Below are positions 1 through 7,979 of a stretch of 17,793 bases of DNA, piece by piece. The notes beneath the pieces are model-generated. The model made no database searches and was not told where the DNA came from. It saw only the letters and a list, made by a program, of their open reading frames with translations. The DNA comes from Clostridia bacterium (GTDB lineage Bacteria; Bacillota_A; Clostridia; Oscillospirales; CAG-272): assembly GCA_017407725.1 (NCBI GenBank), contig JAFQWB010000037.1, positions 1 to 17,793 of the forward strand. Direction: 5' to 3'. The position numbers were made by a program, and so were the translations under genes. How positions within the stretch are numbered: position 1 is the stretch's first letter; each line of letters opens with the position of its first letter.

Positions 1-3000
1 ACAAGAACCTTAAAGGATTCGGGCACACCGGGAGTAGGAATGTTCTGACCCTTGACAATTGCCTCGAACGCCTTTGTTCTACCTGTTACGTCGTCACTCT
101 TTACAGTGAGTATTTCCTGAAGTGTGTATGCAGCACCGTATGCTTCAAGCGCCCATACCTCCATCTCTCCGAAACGCTGTCCACCGAACTGAGCTTTACC
201 TCCGAGAGGCTGCTGTGTTACAAGTGCAACAGGACCTGTCGAACGAGCGTGGATCTTATCGTCAACAAGGTGATGGAGCTTAAGGTAGTACATTATACCT
301 ACTGTTACGGGGTTCTGGAAGCGTTCTCCCGTTCTTCCGTCGTAGAGTATGCTCTTACCATCAACGATCTTGAGCTTTCCGTCCTCGATCATTGAGTCAA
401 CCCACGCCTTGCTGCGCTCTTCTCCTGCATATACGGGAGCGAATTCGTCAGCACCGATCTTGTTGAAGCTTACCTGATTATAAACGGTCTCTCCGTTTTC
501 ATCGATATCCTCAACGAAAATGTTCTTATTTGCTATATATTCGCCGGGAAGAACCTCACGGTACATTCCTGCGAGCTTCATACATTCTGTAATATCCTTC
601 TCGGATGCTCCGTCGAATACGGGAGTCATGATCTTCCATCCGAGCTTTCTTGCGGCAATTCCGAGGTGAACCTCAAACACCTGTCCGATGTTCATTCGTG
701 AAGGCACGCCCATAGGGTTAAGCACAATATCAAGAGGTGTACCGTCTGCAAGGAAGGGCATATCCTCGGGAGGTAAAATTCTTGAAACGACACCCTTGTT
801 TCCGTGACGTCCCGCCATCTTATCACCTACAGAGATCTTTCTCTTCTGTGCGATAAGAACTCTTACGCTCTTGTTTACGCCGGGAGCAAGGTCGTCACCG
901 TTTTCTCTTGAATATACCTTAACGTCAACTACTATACCGCTTTCGCCGTGAGGAAGTCTTAACGAGGTATCTCTTACGTCTCTTTCCTTCTCACCGAAGA
1001 TAGCTCTTAAGAGTCTCTCGTCTGCTGTGAGGTCTGTCTCTCCCTTGGGAGTTACCTTACCTACGAGAATATCACCCGAGTGAACCTCTGTTCCGATAAG
1101 AACGATACCGTCGGAGTTGAGGTACTTGAGCGCATCGTCACCTACGTTGGGGATCTCTCTTGTGATCTCCTCGGATCCGAGCTTTGTATCTCTTGCATCG
1201 TGTGGATATTCCTCAATATGAATAGAAGTGTATACGTCGTCTCTTACAAGGCGCTCGTTAAGAAGTACAGCGTCCTCGTAGTTGTAGCCTTCCCATGTCA
1301 TAAATCCGATAAGAGGGTTCTTACCGAGAGATATTTCGCCGTGGTCGGTAGCGGGACCGTCTGCAAGGACTCTTCCCTTTTCAACGTATTCGCCTTCGTC
1401 AACTATAGGTCTCTGGTTGATACAGGTACCCTGGTTGGATCTCTTGAACTTGATAAGAGGATATTCATCCTTTCTGCCGCTGTCTGTACGTACAACAACG
1501 ATCTCGGACGTTACTCTCTCAACAGTACCGGACTCTTCGCATACAACAACTACGCCCGAGTCAACTGCCGCCTTATGCTCCATTCCGGTTGCAACGATAG
1601 GTGCATCGGTGATCATAAGCGGAACTGCCTGCTTCTGCATGTTCGATCCCATAAGAGCACGCGAGTTATCGTCGTTCTCAAGGAAGGGGATGCTTGCAGT
1701 TGCAACCGAAACAACCATCTTGGGCGATACGTCCATATAGTCTGCTTCGTTTGCATATACCTCAAGGATCTCGCTGCGACGGCGCGCAGTTACCTTGCGG
1801 TTTACAAAACGGTTGTTTTCATCAAGAGGCTCGTTTGCCTGAGCAACCGTAAAATTATCCTCCATATCTGCAGTCATATAGTGGATCTCGTTTGTAACTA
1901 CACCTGTCTCCTTATCGATCTTTCTGTAAGGAGCTTCGATGAAGCCGTAATCGTTTATACGTGCATATGTGGAAAGGTAAGAAATAAGTCCGATGTTAGG
2001 ACCTTCGGGAGTCTCGATAGGACACATTCTTCCGTAATGAGTATAGTGTACGTCTCTTACGTCGAAGGATGCTCTTTCTCTTGAAAGACCGCCGGGACCG
2101 AGCGCAGAAAGTCTTCTCTTATGAGTAAGCTCTGCAAGGGGGTTGTTCTGGTCCATGAACTGGGAGAGAGGCGACGATCCGAAGAAGTCACGGATAACCG
2201 TAACGATAGGACGGATATTGATAAGCGCGTCGGGCGTTACCTTTTCGTCATCCTGGATAGTCATACGCTCCTTAACTATCTTATCCATTCTCGAGAATCC
2301 TACGCGGAGCTGATTCTGGAGAAGCTCACCTACAGAACGAAGACGTCTGTTTCCGAGGTGGTCAATATCGTCAACGCATCCGATATCGTATGCAAGACCA
2401 ACTATATAGTTAACCGATGCAAAGATATCCTCACGTGTTACGTGCTTGGGTGTAAGCTCGGCAACTCTCATGGAAGCGGCATCAAGAACAAGCTTCTTGA
2501 TCTCTTCCTCTGTAGCTCCGTAGCCTGCATCAGACTGTGCCTTTTCAAGTATCTCGCTGAGAACAGCGGCATTTACCTTCTCGGTAATTCCAACCTCGGA
2601 AAGGTCATATCCGAGAATTGTGCTTGCGTATACCGTTCCGTTGGAGAATACCTTCATATCCTTGCCTTCTCCGATGGATACGTATACCTCGTTTACGCCG
2701 CTTCTGTCGATCTCCTCTGCAAGCTCGGGGGTAACAACAGTGTCGGGCTCACAAACAAGCTCACCGGTATAAGGACTTACAACAGGGCGGGTAATTACTC
2801 TTCCCTCGATTCTGCCGGAAAGAGCAAGCTTCTTGTTGTACTTATAACGGCCAACTGTCATGAGATCGTATCTCTTCGCATCAAAGAAGAGATTTCTTAT
2901 GAGAATTCTTGCCGAATCAACGAGCGGAGGCTCGCCGGGGCGCTGTTTTCTGTAAATTTCCTTGAGTGCTTCTTCCTCGGGAGTTGTTCCGTTGGTCATA

Positions 3001-3707
3001 GCAAGGGATGTCATTCCATCCTTCTCAAGTGTTGCGAGAATCTTGGGATCCTCACCGAACATTTCCTTAACGTCAGAGTCGTTTCCTACTCCGAGTGCTC
3101 TGATAAGGATAGTGATCGGTATTTTTCTGTTCTTATCGATCTTAACGTAAATAACGTCGTTAGCATCGGTCTCGTATTCAAGCCATGCACCGCGGTAAGG
3201 AATTACCTGTGCCGCATAAACTCTCTTTGCCGACTTATCGATAGACGAGCTGTAATATACACCGGGAGATCTTACGATCTGCGATACTACTACTCTCTCT
3301 GCTCCGTTGATAATGAAGGTTCCGTTCTTTGTCATAAGCGGGAAATCGCCCATGTACATTTCACGGTCCTTGATGTCGTCGGTAAGCTTGTTGTAAAGAC
3401 GAACCGTTACCTTAAGCGGTACCGAATAGTCAACGTCTCTGTCCTTGCACTCTTCCTCAGAATATCTTGCCTTCTCTTCAAGTCTGAAGTCAACAAATTC
3501 AATAGAAAGATTGCCCGAATAGTCTACGATAGGAGATACGTCCTTAAGAACCTCTCTGAGTCCGTCAGTAATAAACCACTCGTAGCTCTTCTTCTGCATT
3601 TCAAGCAGGTTGGGCATTTCAATTACTTCGTCAATCTTGGCGAAGCTGACTCTTTCGGTCGTGCCGAGCTTTACGGATTTTGCTCCGACTCTCTCGGGTG
3701 TTACCAT
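1..3707 (-). CDS. rpoB: DNA-directed RNA polymerase subunit beta (3' end missing at window edge)
   Basis: Beta subunit of RNA polymerase, forming one side of the active-site cleft and the rifampicin pocket. Reading from ATG at 3707 gives 1235 codons with no stop before the edge. The last visible residues, ESFKVL, lie about 80 residues short of the end in Bacillus, so the true C-terminus is outside. Hallmarks seen: rifampicin cluster I at about residues 510-535 ([19 protein letters not shown]), then [32 protein letters not shown], the [15 protein letters not shown] segment, and near the end [20 protein letters not shown]. The start is supported by an upstream CGGAGGAAAG ribosome binding site. 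Relative to Bacillus RpoB (from memory) there is extra sequence at about residues 300-430 and a roughly 70-residue insert at about 1045-1120. rplJ/rplL do not lie immediately upstream. rpoC is expected beyond the left edge (inference). Confidence 0.98.
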   Translation of the reverse strand, partial: MVTPERVGAKSVKLGTTERVSFAKIDEVIEMPNLLEMQKKSYEWFITDGLREVLKDVSPIVDYSGNLSIEFVDFRLEEKARYSEEECKDRDVDYSVPLKVTVRLYNKLTDDIKDREMYMGDFPLMTKNGTFIINGAERVVVSQIVRSPGVYYSSSIDKSAKRVYAAQVIPYRGAWLEYETDANDVIYVKIDKNRKIPITILIRALGVGNDSDVKEMFGEDPKILATLEKDGMTSLAMTNGTTPEEEALKEIYRKQRPGEPPLVDSARILIRNLFFDAKRYDLMTVGRYKYNKKLALSGRIEGRVITRPVVSPYTGELVCEPDTVVTPELAEEIDRSGVNEVYVSIGEGKDMKVFSNGTVYASTILGYDLSEVGITEKVNAAVLSEILEKAQSDAGYGATEEEIKKLVLDAASMRVAELTPKHVTREDIFASVNYIVGLAYDIGCVDDIDHLGNRRLRSVGELLQNQLRVGFSRMDKIVKERMTIQDDEKVTPDALINIRPIVTVIRDFFGSSPLSQFMDQNNPLAELTHKRRLSALGPGGLSRERASFDVRDVHYTHYGRMCPIETPEGPNIGLISYLSTYARINDYGFIEAPYRKIDKETGVVTNEIHYMTADMEDNFTVAQANEPLDENNRFVNRKVTARRRSEILEVYANEADYMDVSPKMVVSVATASIPFLENDDNSRALMGSNMQKQAVPLMITDAPIVATGMEHKAAVDSGVVVVCEESGTVERVTSEIVVVRTDSGRKDEYPLIKFKRSNQGTCINQRPIVDEGEYVEKGRVLADGPATDHGEISLGKNPLIGFMTWEGYNYEDAVLLNERLVRDDVYTSIHIEEYPHDARDTKLGSEEITREIPNVGDDALKYLNSDGIVLIGTEVHSGDILVGKVTPKGETDLTADERLLRAIFGEKERDVRDTSLRLPHGESGIVVDVKVYSRENGDDLAPGVNKSVRVLIAQKRKISVGDKMAGRHGNKGVVSRILPPEDMPFLADGTPLDIVLNPMGVPSRMNIGQVFEVHLGIAARKLGWKIMTPVFDGASEKDITECMKLAGMYREVLPGEYIANKNIFVEDIDENGETVYNQVSFNKIGADEFAPVYAGEERSKAWVDSMIEDGKLKIVDGKSILYDGRTGERFQNPVTVGIMYYLKLHHLVDDKIHARSTGPVALVTQQPLGGKAQFGGQRFGEMEVWALEAYGAAYTLQEILTVKSDDVTGRTKAFEAIVKGQNIPTPGVPESFKVL

Positions 3708-3996
3708 ATTCTTTCCTCCGTTTCTGCAAACAAAAGACCATACCTATGGCAGATCAGAAATCTATTCACAATTAATTTACAAATTGCCTTACCCGTGCAG
3801 CATGCTGGTTACAGCCGAATCTTAAGCTGCAATTTGTAAATCAGTGAATGGTATGAAATGCTTAGGTATGACCCAAAAATGCATTATATTGTCGATATTT
3901 ACCTAAAAAAGAGGTGTACTTTACCGTTTTTTAGGTATAAATCCCCTCGGACATCCTGACACAAGGCGATTCCTTGGCATTCTATCCGATTTTAGC
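3708..3996 (-). promoter_or_regulatory. Long structured 5' leader of rpoB (candidate cis-regulatory RNA)
   Basis: Between the predicted rpoB start site (about 3996) and the rpoB ATG lie about 290 nt without a credible gene. Inverted repeats seen, in plus coordinates: 3900-3910 with 3927-3937 (11 bp, TACCTAAAAAA / TTTTTTAGGTA); 3775-3787 with 3829-3841 (13 bp perfect, ATTTACAAATTGC / GCAATTTGTAAAT); 3739-3746 with 3863-3870 (8 bp, CATACCTA / TAGGTATG) enclosing the previous pair. The 8-bp arm nearest rpoB could also pair with the TATACCTA at 3932-3939 using one G-U, so alternative folds are possible. No classic terminator (stem plus U-run) is seen. Promoter-proximal short pairs (UCGGA/UCCGA and CAAGG/CCUUG) add a small hairpin. 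A regulatory role is inference; the repeats are direct observation. I could not match it to a named leader family. Confidence 0.55.
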
Positions 3997-4002
3997 ATTG
4001 TA

Positions 4003-4031
4003 AGTATATCACACCAATACCCTTTTGTCAA
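4003..4031 (-). promoter_or_regulatory. Sigma-A-type promoter of rpoB
   Basis: On the minus strand, -35 TTGACA (4031-4026) and -10 TATACT (4008-4003) are separated by 17 nt, with a TGA just before the -10 that fits an extended -10 (TGn). The predicted start site is near 3996. This is the strongest promoter match in the window and indicates that rpoB is transcribed from its own start here. Confidence 0.88.
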
Positions 4032-4070
4032 GTATTTTTTTATTTTTTTAAAGAAAATTCAAAAAAGTAC

Positions 4071-4099
4071 TTGAATTATTCACAAATACGTGGTATGAT
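4071..4099 (+). promoter_or_regulatory. Sigma-A-type promoter of rpsT
   Basis: -35 TTGAAT (4071-4076) and -10 TATGAT (4094-4099) with a 17-nt spacer; predicted start near 4106, leaving a leader of about 39 nt before the rpsT ATG. It is divergent from the rpoB promoter, with about 40 nt between the two -35 boxes. Confidence 0.8.
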
Positions 4100-4144
4100 T
4101 AATAGGTATCGAAATTTGACCTTAAAATCAAGGAGGTGAAAGAA

Positions 4145-4411
4145 ATGGCAAAGAAGAAACTCGACAGCGCAAAGAAGAGAATAATTGTTGCTAACGCAAA
4201 GAATCTTCGTAACAGAATGTTTAAGTCCTCTTTCAAAACTATCATCAAGAAGTATGAAATGGCAGTTGCCGCAGGTGACAAGGAAACAGCTGCAAAGCTC
4301 TACCCCACACTTATCAAGAAGGCAGACCAGGCTGCAGCTAAGGGAATCATTCATTCCAACAACTTAGCTCACAAGAAGAGCCGCTACACAAAGATGCTCA
4401 ACGCTATGTAA
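4145..4411 (+). CDS. rpsT: 30S ribosomal protein S20
   Basis: Small basic 16S rRNA-binding protein of the 30S subunit, 88 residues, the usual size for the family. The N-terminus MAKKKLDSAKKRI, the middle RNRMFKSSFKTIIKK and the C-terminal IHSNNLAHKKSRYTKML are typical of S20, a lysine-rich three-helix bundle. The ATG at 4145 is chosen because AGGAGGTG lies at 4131-4138, 6 nt upstream. An in-frame GTG at 4136 is rejected because it lies inside that ribosome binding site. The gene is monocistronic, with its own promoter and terminator. A short CCTT (4119-4122) could pair with the AAGG of the ribosome binding site, but it is too weak to claim control. Confidence 0.97.
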   Translation: MAKKKLDSAKKRIIVANAKNLRNRMFKSSFKTIIKKYEMAVAAGDKETAAKLYPTLIKKADQAAAKGIIHSNNLAHKKSRYTKMLNAM

Positions 4412-4447
4412 TCTTTGTTACGTAATTCTGTTCTTATAAAACAAACG

Positions 4448-4478
4448 AAAAGGTCAGCACTTTTGTGCTGACCTTTTT
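4448..4478. terminator. Bidirectional intrinsic terminator between rpsT and tatD
   Basis: A 13-bp arm at 4448-4460 (AAAAGGTCAGCAC), a TTTT loop (4461-4464) and the complementary arm at 4465-4477, followed on the plus strand by a T-rich run. Read on the minus strand the same stem is followed by a T-rich tail, so it can end both rpsT and the leftward ten-gene block. Confidence 0.93.
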
Positions 4479-4513
4479 ATTTTGCTCTGTATAGCTTTCA
4501 GGGCACATTTTTA

Positions 4514-5296
4514 TTATTTGATTCGGTAAAGTCTTTTTCCGTTTTCAAGTGTTATAGCCGCCATTTCCTCAGGATCTTTTCCGAAGATCTCTGCAAGCTT
4601 TTCGCAGGTCTTTACGGCATAGCCCGAATGATTGGTCTTTCCTCTGTACGGAACGGGAGCAAGATAAGGCGCATCGGTCTCAACAAGTATTCTGTCTATC
4701 GGAACGACTGCGGCAACCTCTACCGACTGTCTTGCATTCTTGAAGGTAACAACTCCCGAAAAGGAAATATAGAAATCTCTCTTAACAAGCTCCTTTGCCA
4801 TCTCGGCGCTTCCCGAGAAAGAATGAAGCACTCCTCTTGTACCCTTATGCGCAAGAAGTATCTCCATTGTATCCCCGTGCGCTTCCCTATCGTGGATGAC
4901 AACGGGCAGATCTTTTTCCTTTGCAAGGTCAAGCTGACTTTCAAACCATTTTTTCTGGCATTCTCTTGACGGATAGTCATCCCAATAGTAGTCAAGACCG
5001 ATCTCACCGACAGCTACCGCCTTTTTATGCGCAAGAAGGCGAGAAAGCTCATTCATCGACTCATCAAGAAACGACTCGTCAAGACAGTTTCCCGGGTGAA
5101 ATCCGACCGCCGTATAAAAGCCGCTATACCTTTCGGCAAGAGCAATATTTGCCTTTGAGCTTTCGATATCGCATCCTGCACCGAGAATAAGCTCCACCTC
5201 GTTTTCGAAAAGTGTTTTCAGAAGCGTGTGTCTTTCTATCTCGTATTCATCGAATCTTCTGTCATCGTAATGTGCGTGTGTATCAAATATTTTCAT
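4514..5296 (-). CDS. tatD: TatD family metal-dependent hydrolase / DNase
   Basis: Cytoplasmic TIM-barrel metallo-hydrolase of the TatD/YcfH family; members have 3'-5' exonuclease or DNase activity. The 260-residue length is normal. Metal ligands visible: H7 and H9 (FDTHAHYDD), E98 (AVGEIGLDYYWD), H135 (PVVIHDREA), H158 (VLHSFSG) and D208 (LVETDAPYLAP). The ATG at 5296 lies 6 nt after the stop of the pseudouridine synthase gene and has only a weak ribosome binding site, suggesting translational coupling. It is the last gene of the leftward block and is followed by the shared terminator. In many Firmicutes tatD sits beside metS or rnmV; here it does not. Confidence 0.93.
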   Translation of the reverse strand: MKIFDTHAHYDDRRFDEYEIERHTLLKTLFENEVELILGAGCDIESSKANIALAERYSGFYTAVGFHPGNCLDESFLDESMNELSRLLAHKKAVAVGEIGLDYYWDDYPSRECQKKWFESQLDLAKEKDLPVVIHDREAHGDTMEILLAHKGTRGVLHSFSGSAEMAKELVKRDFYISFSGVVTFKNARQSVEVAAVVPIDRILVETDAPYLAPVPYRGKTNHSGYAVKTCEKLAEIFGKDPEEMAAITLENGKRLYRIK

Positions 5297-5302
5297 TTTT
5301 AT

Positions 5303-6283
5303 TTAACCGCGTTTTCTTAATTTTTCAAGTGTTTTCTCAAAGTATTCGGGGAGCGGGCTTTCAAAGTACATATTCTCGCCCGTGGTCGGATGCACAAAGC
5401 CTATCATTCTTGCATGCAGACACTGTCCCGCAAGGATATGGGCATTTTTCTTTTCGAAGTCGCTTTTTCCGCCACCGTAAAGCTCGTCACAAAGAAGCGG
5501 ATGCCCAATGCTTGACATATGTACCCTTATCTGATGGGTTCTGCCCGTTGTAAGAGTGCATCTGACGTAGCTGTATCCCGAAAAGCGCTCAAGCACCTTT
5601 ATTTTTGTGAGCGCATATTTTCCACCCGACACTATAGCCATCTTTTTTCTGTTTACGGGATGTCTTCCGATAGCGCCCTCTATTTCTCTTTCGTCAAGCT
5701 TGATATTTCCCACCGCTATCGCCTCATAGGCTCTCAAAAACGAATGAGTCGATATCTGCTCTGACAGCGAAAGGTGTGACGCATCATTCTTGGCAACAAT
5801 AAGAAGTCCGCTTGTATCCTTATCTATTCTATGAACTATTCCCGGTCTTACAACTCCACCTATACCCGAGAGCGAATCCTTACAGTGGTAAAGAAGCGCA
5901 TTGACGAGCGTACCGCTATAATTGCCGGGTGCAGGATGCACCACCATTCCCTTAGGCTTATTCACAACAAGAAGGTCGCTATCCTCGTAAACTATATCGA
6001 GCGGTATATTCTCGGGAGCGATCTCGGATGCGGCAGGCTCGGGAATCTTCACAGTAACCGTATCGCCCTCCTCAAGCTTCAGGCTTTTGGAGGCTTTTTT
6101 ACCGTTTACGAGAACTTCTCCGCTCTCTATAAGCTTTTGAATAGCGGAGCGAGTCATAGAGAGCCGCTCCGCCAAAAATACGTCTATTCTTTTTTTGATA
6201 TCATCGAGCTTTATCTTAAAGCATTCTTCGTTTTCCGAAGAAGCATCTATCTCTTCATCAGGATAAATTCTGCTCTCGTCCAT
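5303..6283 (-). CDS. rluD: RluA/RluD family 23S rRNA pseudouridine synthase
   Basis: Converts uridine to pseudouridine in rRNA, probably large-subunit rRNA; exact target sites cannot be read from sequence. The protein has 326 residues: an acidic N-terminus, an S4-like RNA-binding domain at about 28-80 (RIDVFLAERLSMTRSAIQKL), then the catalytic domain with VNKPKGMVVHP (107-117), HRIDKDTSGLL (151-161, catalytic D154) and GRTHQIRVH (247-255). RID replaces the more common RLD. The ATG at 6283 is chosen because AAAGGA lies 7 nt upstream and homology begins there; longer in-frame starts up to 6388 add only sequence lying inside lspA. The gene overlaps the end of lspA by 26 nt. RluD, RluC and YlyB-type members cannot be told apart here, so the symbol is approximate. 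The place after lspA matches Bacillus ylyB. Confidence 0.9.
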   Translation of the reverse strand: MDESRIYPDEEIDASSENEECFKIKLDDIKKRIDVFLAERLSMTRSAIQKLIESGEVLVNGKKASKSLKLEEGDTVTVKIPEPAASEIAPENIPLDIVYEDSDLLVVNKPKGMVVHPAPGNYSGTLVNALLYHCKDSLSGIGGVVRPGIVHRIDKDTSGLLIVAKNDASHLSLSEQISTHSFLRAYEAIAVGNIKLDEREIEGAIGRHPVNRKKMAIVSGGKYALTKIKVLERFSGYSYVRCTLTTGRTHQIRVHMSSIGHPLLCDELYGGGKSDFEKKNAHILAGQCLHARMIGFVHPTTGENMYFESPLPEYFEKTLEKLRKRG

Positions 6284-6947
6284 CTTCGTTTCCTTTATCT
6301 TCCGTTTCTTCGATACGTTCTTCCAAAGACTCTTCACGCTCGGGCATTTCCAAAGAAACGCCGTCGGAGCTTTCTTTCTCACACTCACAAGACGTGCCTT
6401 CCTGCTCGTCCACAGCTTCTGAAAGAGTGTTTGCCTTTGCCGCCTTTTCCTTTTTTATATCGTTTACTATCTCAATTATCATTGAAAGCATAAAGAATCC
6501 TGCGCCCACGCAAACACACACGTCTGCGAAATTGAATATCCAAGGCCAGATCTTTGGGAAAGCGCAAAAATCGATAAAGTCGGTAACAAGGCCCTCTCCC
6601 ACGACGTCGCCGTTAAAGATCCTCTCTACCATATTTCCGATTCCGCCGCCTATGAAAAGTGAGAAGGCTATTCCCTTAAGCTTGTCCATCTTTCTTGCAT
6701 AGATCGAAAGACCGACCGTAAGTCCTATAATAGCAACGGTCGAAAGGATCATAAATACCCATCTGTTATCAGAGAGCATACCCATAGCCGCGCCGTCATT
6801 ATAGGTGAGTCTGAATCTCAGCACACCGGGGATGATATCTATCGTTCCGCCAGAAACAAGCGTCTCACTTGTAAGCGCAAGATGCTTTGTCCACAGATCG
6901 ACAATGATTGAAATGATTATGATTGCATAGTATATTAATAAAATCAT
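6258..6947 (-). CDS. lspA: Lipoprotein signal peptidase (signal peptidase II) with acidic C-terminal extension
   Basis: Membrane aspartic protease that removes the signal peptide of prolipoproteins after lipid addition. It has four membrane segments, at about 3-20, 63-83, 92-108 and 141-163. Active-site aspartates fit D123 (VTDFIDF) and D142 (FNFADV), 19 apart as in characterised LspA. Other conserved pieces are LTYNDGAAMGM (48-58) and GGGIGNMVERIFNG (100-113). The family is usually about 150-170 residues; this one has 229, with a tail from about 164 to 229 that is strongly acidic and lacks cysteine-anchor or membrane features. The tail's coding end overlaps the start of the pseudouridine synthase gene by 26 nt. 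The ATG at 6947 follows the divIVA stop by 18 nt. A likely substrate, the GH43-like lipoprotein, is encoded in this window. Confidence 0.95.
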   Translation of the reverse strand: MILLIYYAIIIISIIVDLWTKHLALTSETLVSGGTIDIIPGVLRFRLTYNDGAAMGMLSDNRWVFMILSTVAIIGLTVGLSIYARKMDKLKGIAFSLFIGGGIGNMVERIFNGDVVGEGLVTDFIDFCAFPKIWPWIFNFADVCVCVGAGFFMLSMIIEIVNDIKKEKAAKANTLSEAVDEQEGTSCECEKESSDGVSLEMPEREESLEERIEETEDKGNEDGREQNLS

Positions 6948-6965
6948 TTTGATTTCCGATTTTCC

Positions 6966-7601
6966 TTACTGTTTTTTTGTCGGGTCGGTGCCCATTTTTA
7001 TAACGTCCTGAACCGTAAGCTTTATAGCCGAGGAAAGCGCTCTTTCCTCCTCTATCTCCTTGCGTGTCTTACCGCCTCTTACGTCGCTCTTTGCCTTAGC
7101 AAGAGCTCTTGCGGCATATTCGCTCGGCGAGAGCGCAAAGTCGCTTTCGTTAAGATCGCCCGGAGTAATATTCTGTATAAGCTCAATATGCTTCTGATAC
7201 TGAACGAACATCTTGTTCTTGAAATCAAGAACCTGCTTTCTGAGTGCCTTGAGGGTGTTTATCTCAACCTTTATCTGCTCTCTGAATTCGGCAAGTATCC
7301 TCTCACAGGTCTCTGTAGTGGACTCTATCATCTGAGATGCTCGCATTTCTGCATCGTCGGTAAGCCTTTTTGCGGCGCTCTGCGAATCGACGAGCACCTT
7401 TCTTATGGCATCCTCCTTGCCCCTGTATGCGTCAAGCTCGCTTTCTATAACGGCAAGCTTTCTTGTAAGGGCATCCTGCGCTCTGTAAAGCTCTGTGTAC
7501 TTTTCGATGACGAATGCAAGATATTCGTCTACCTCGGTCTTTGAATAGCCCTTGAAAACCGTTTGAAATTCTTTGTCCTTAAGCTCATAAGGCGGTATCA
7601 T
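6966..7601 (-). CDS. divIVA: DivIVA domain cell-division / polar organiser protein
   Basis: Coiled-coil protein that recognises negatively curved membrane at septa and poles. From ATG at 7601 it has 211 residues. The N-terminal lipid-binding domain is clear: KDKEFQTVFKGYSKTEVDEYL (8-28). It is followed by long heptad-like coiled coil to about 135, then a less structured, charged C-terminus. The ATG at 7601 is preferred over the longer open frame starting at 7658 because AAGGAGTG lies about 10 nt upstream and the conserved domain starts here. Its place after ylmG and before lspA matches Gram-positive division clusters. The coiled-coil length and sequence differ from Bacillus DivIVA, so a specialised role is possible. 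Confidence 0.9.
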   Translation of the reverse strand: MIPPYELKDKEFQTVFKGYSKTEVDEYLAFVIEKYTELYRAQDALTRKLAVIESELDAYRGKEDAIRKVLVDSQSAAKRLTDDAEMRASQMIESTTETCERILAEFREQIKVEINTLKALRKQVLDFKNKMFVQYQKHIELIQNITPGDLNESDFALSPSEYAARALAKAKSDVRGGKTRKEIEEERALSSAIKLTVQDVIKMGTDPTKKQ

Positions 7602-7641
7602 ATATCCTGCACTCCTTTCTATCTTTTTTACTCGGTTATCC

Positions 7642-7917
7642 TTACAAATTTGAAACAAAACAGCATCTCAAAAAAGCCGCAAGCGCTATCGCCACGGCAT
7701 AAGGGATATCTATTGCCGCACCCCTTACAAGAGGCAGTCCTCCGATAAGTGCTCTTATCGGAATCACAAAGGGCTCACTGAGACACTTAAAGACATAATA
7801 CACCCTGCTGTCAGATTGCTCTGTTATTTTGAAAATGATTCTTGCTATCAAAAAGATCTCTGTAAGAAGCATTATCAGAGCAAATGACGCGGATATAAAA
7901 GTAAAAGCCTCTTTCAC
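7642..7917 (-). CDS. ylmG: YggT/YlmG family membrane protein
   Basis: Small integral membrane protein of the YggT family, 91 residues, which is a normal one-repeat length. Two membrane helices are visible at about 6-30 and 66-86, joined by a loop holding the signature CLSEPFVIPIRALIG. YggT/YlmG proteins occur next to sepF in Firmicutes, Actinobacteria and chloroplast ancestors, and have been linked to envelope or nucleoid organisation; the molecular function is not settled. The start is GTG at 7917, with AAGGGGAG a few nt upstream. The gene lies 62 nt after sepF and 40 nt before divIVA. The ylmH (S4-domain) gene that follows ylmG in Bacillus is absent. Confidence 0.9.
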   Translation of the reverse strand: MKEAFTFISASFALIMLLTEIFLIARIIFKITEQSDSRVYYVFKCLSEPFVIPIRALIGGLPLVRGAAIDIPYAVAIALAAFLRCCFVSNL

Positions 7918-7943
7918 CTTTTCTCCCCTTCAACTATTCAATA

Positions 7944-7972
7944 CGCCCGACTCCTTTTATACGAATCGGGCG
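7944..7972 (-). other. Strong intergenic hairpin between sepF and ylmG
   Basis: CGCCCGACTC (7944-7953) and GAATCGGGCG (7963-7972) form a 10-bp stem with one wobble and a 9-nt loop, 7 nt after the sepF stop in the leftward transcript. No U-run follows, so it is not a classic terminator. It could stabilise the upstream message, act as a processing site or weakly attenuate (inference). Confidence 0.6.
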
Positions 7973-7979
7973 AGATTTA

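Noticed and set aside
1080..3839. Long plus-strand open frames of 334 and 572 codons
   Set aside because: They lie antisense to rpoB, have no ribosome binding site or known-family features, and their composition mirrors the rpoB codon pattern.
3900..3937. The 11-bp AT-rich hairpin in the rpoB leader as an intrinsic terminator or attenuator
   Set aside because: No U-run follows on either strand and the stem itself is A/U-rich, so termination is not supported.
3930..3953. Seven-codon frame MSEGIYT ending at the first leader hairpin, as a leader peptide
   Set aside because: Suggestive position but no usable ribosome binding site and no codon bias; too short to claim.
4076..4354. Minus-strand frame of 92 codons across rpsT
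   Set aside because: Antisense shadow of the rpsT coding sequence, running from inside rpsT into its promoter region; no recognisable protein.
6284..6388. Longer N-terminus for the pseudouridine synthase
   Set aside because: The extra 35 codons are the lspA tail read in another frame, and a good ribosome binding site fits the ATG at 6283.
5831..6493. Plus-strand frame of 220 codons opposite rluD and lspA
   Set aside because: Antisense shadow without family features or ribosome binding site.
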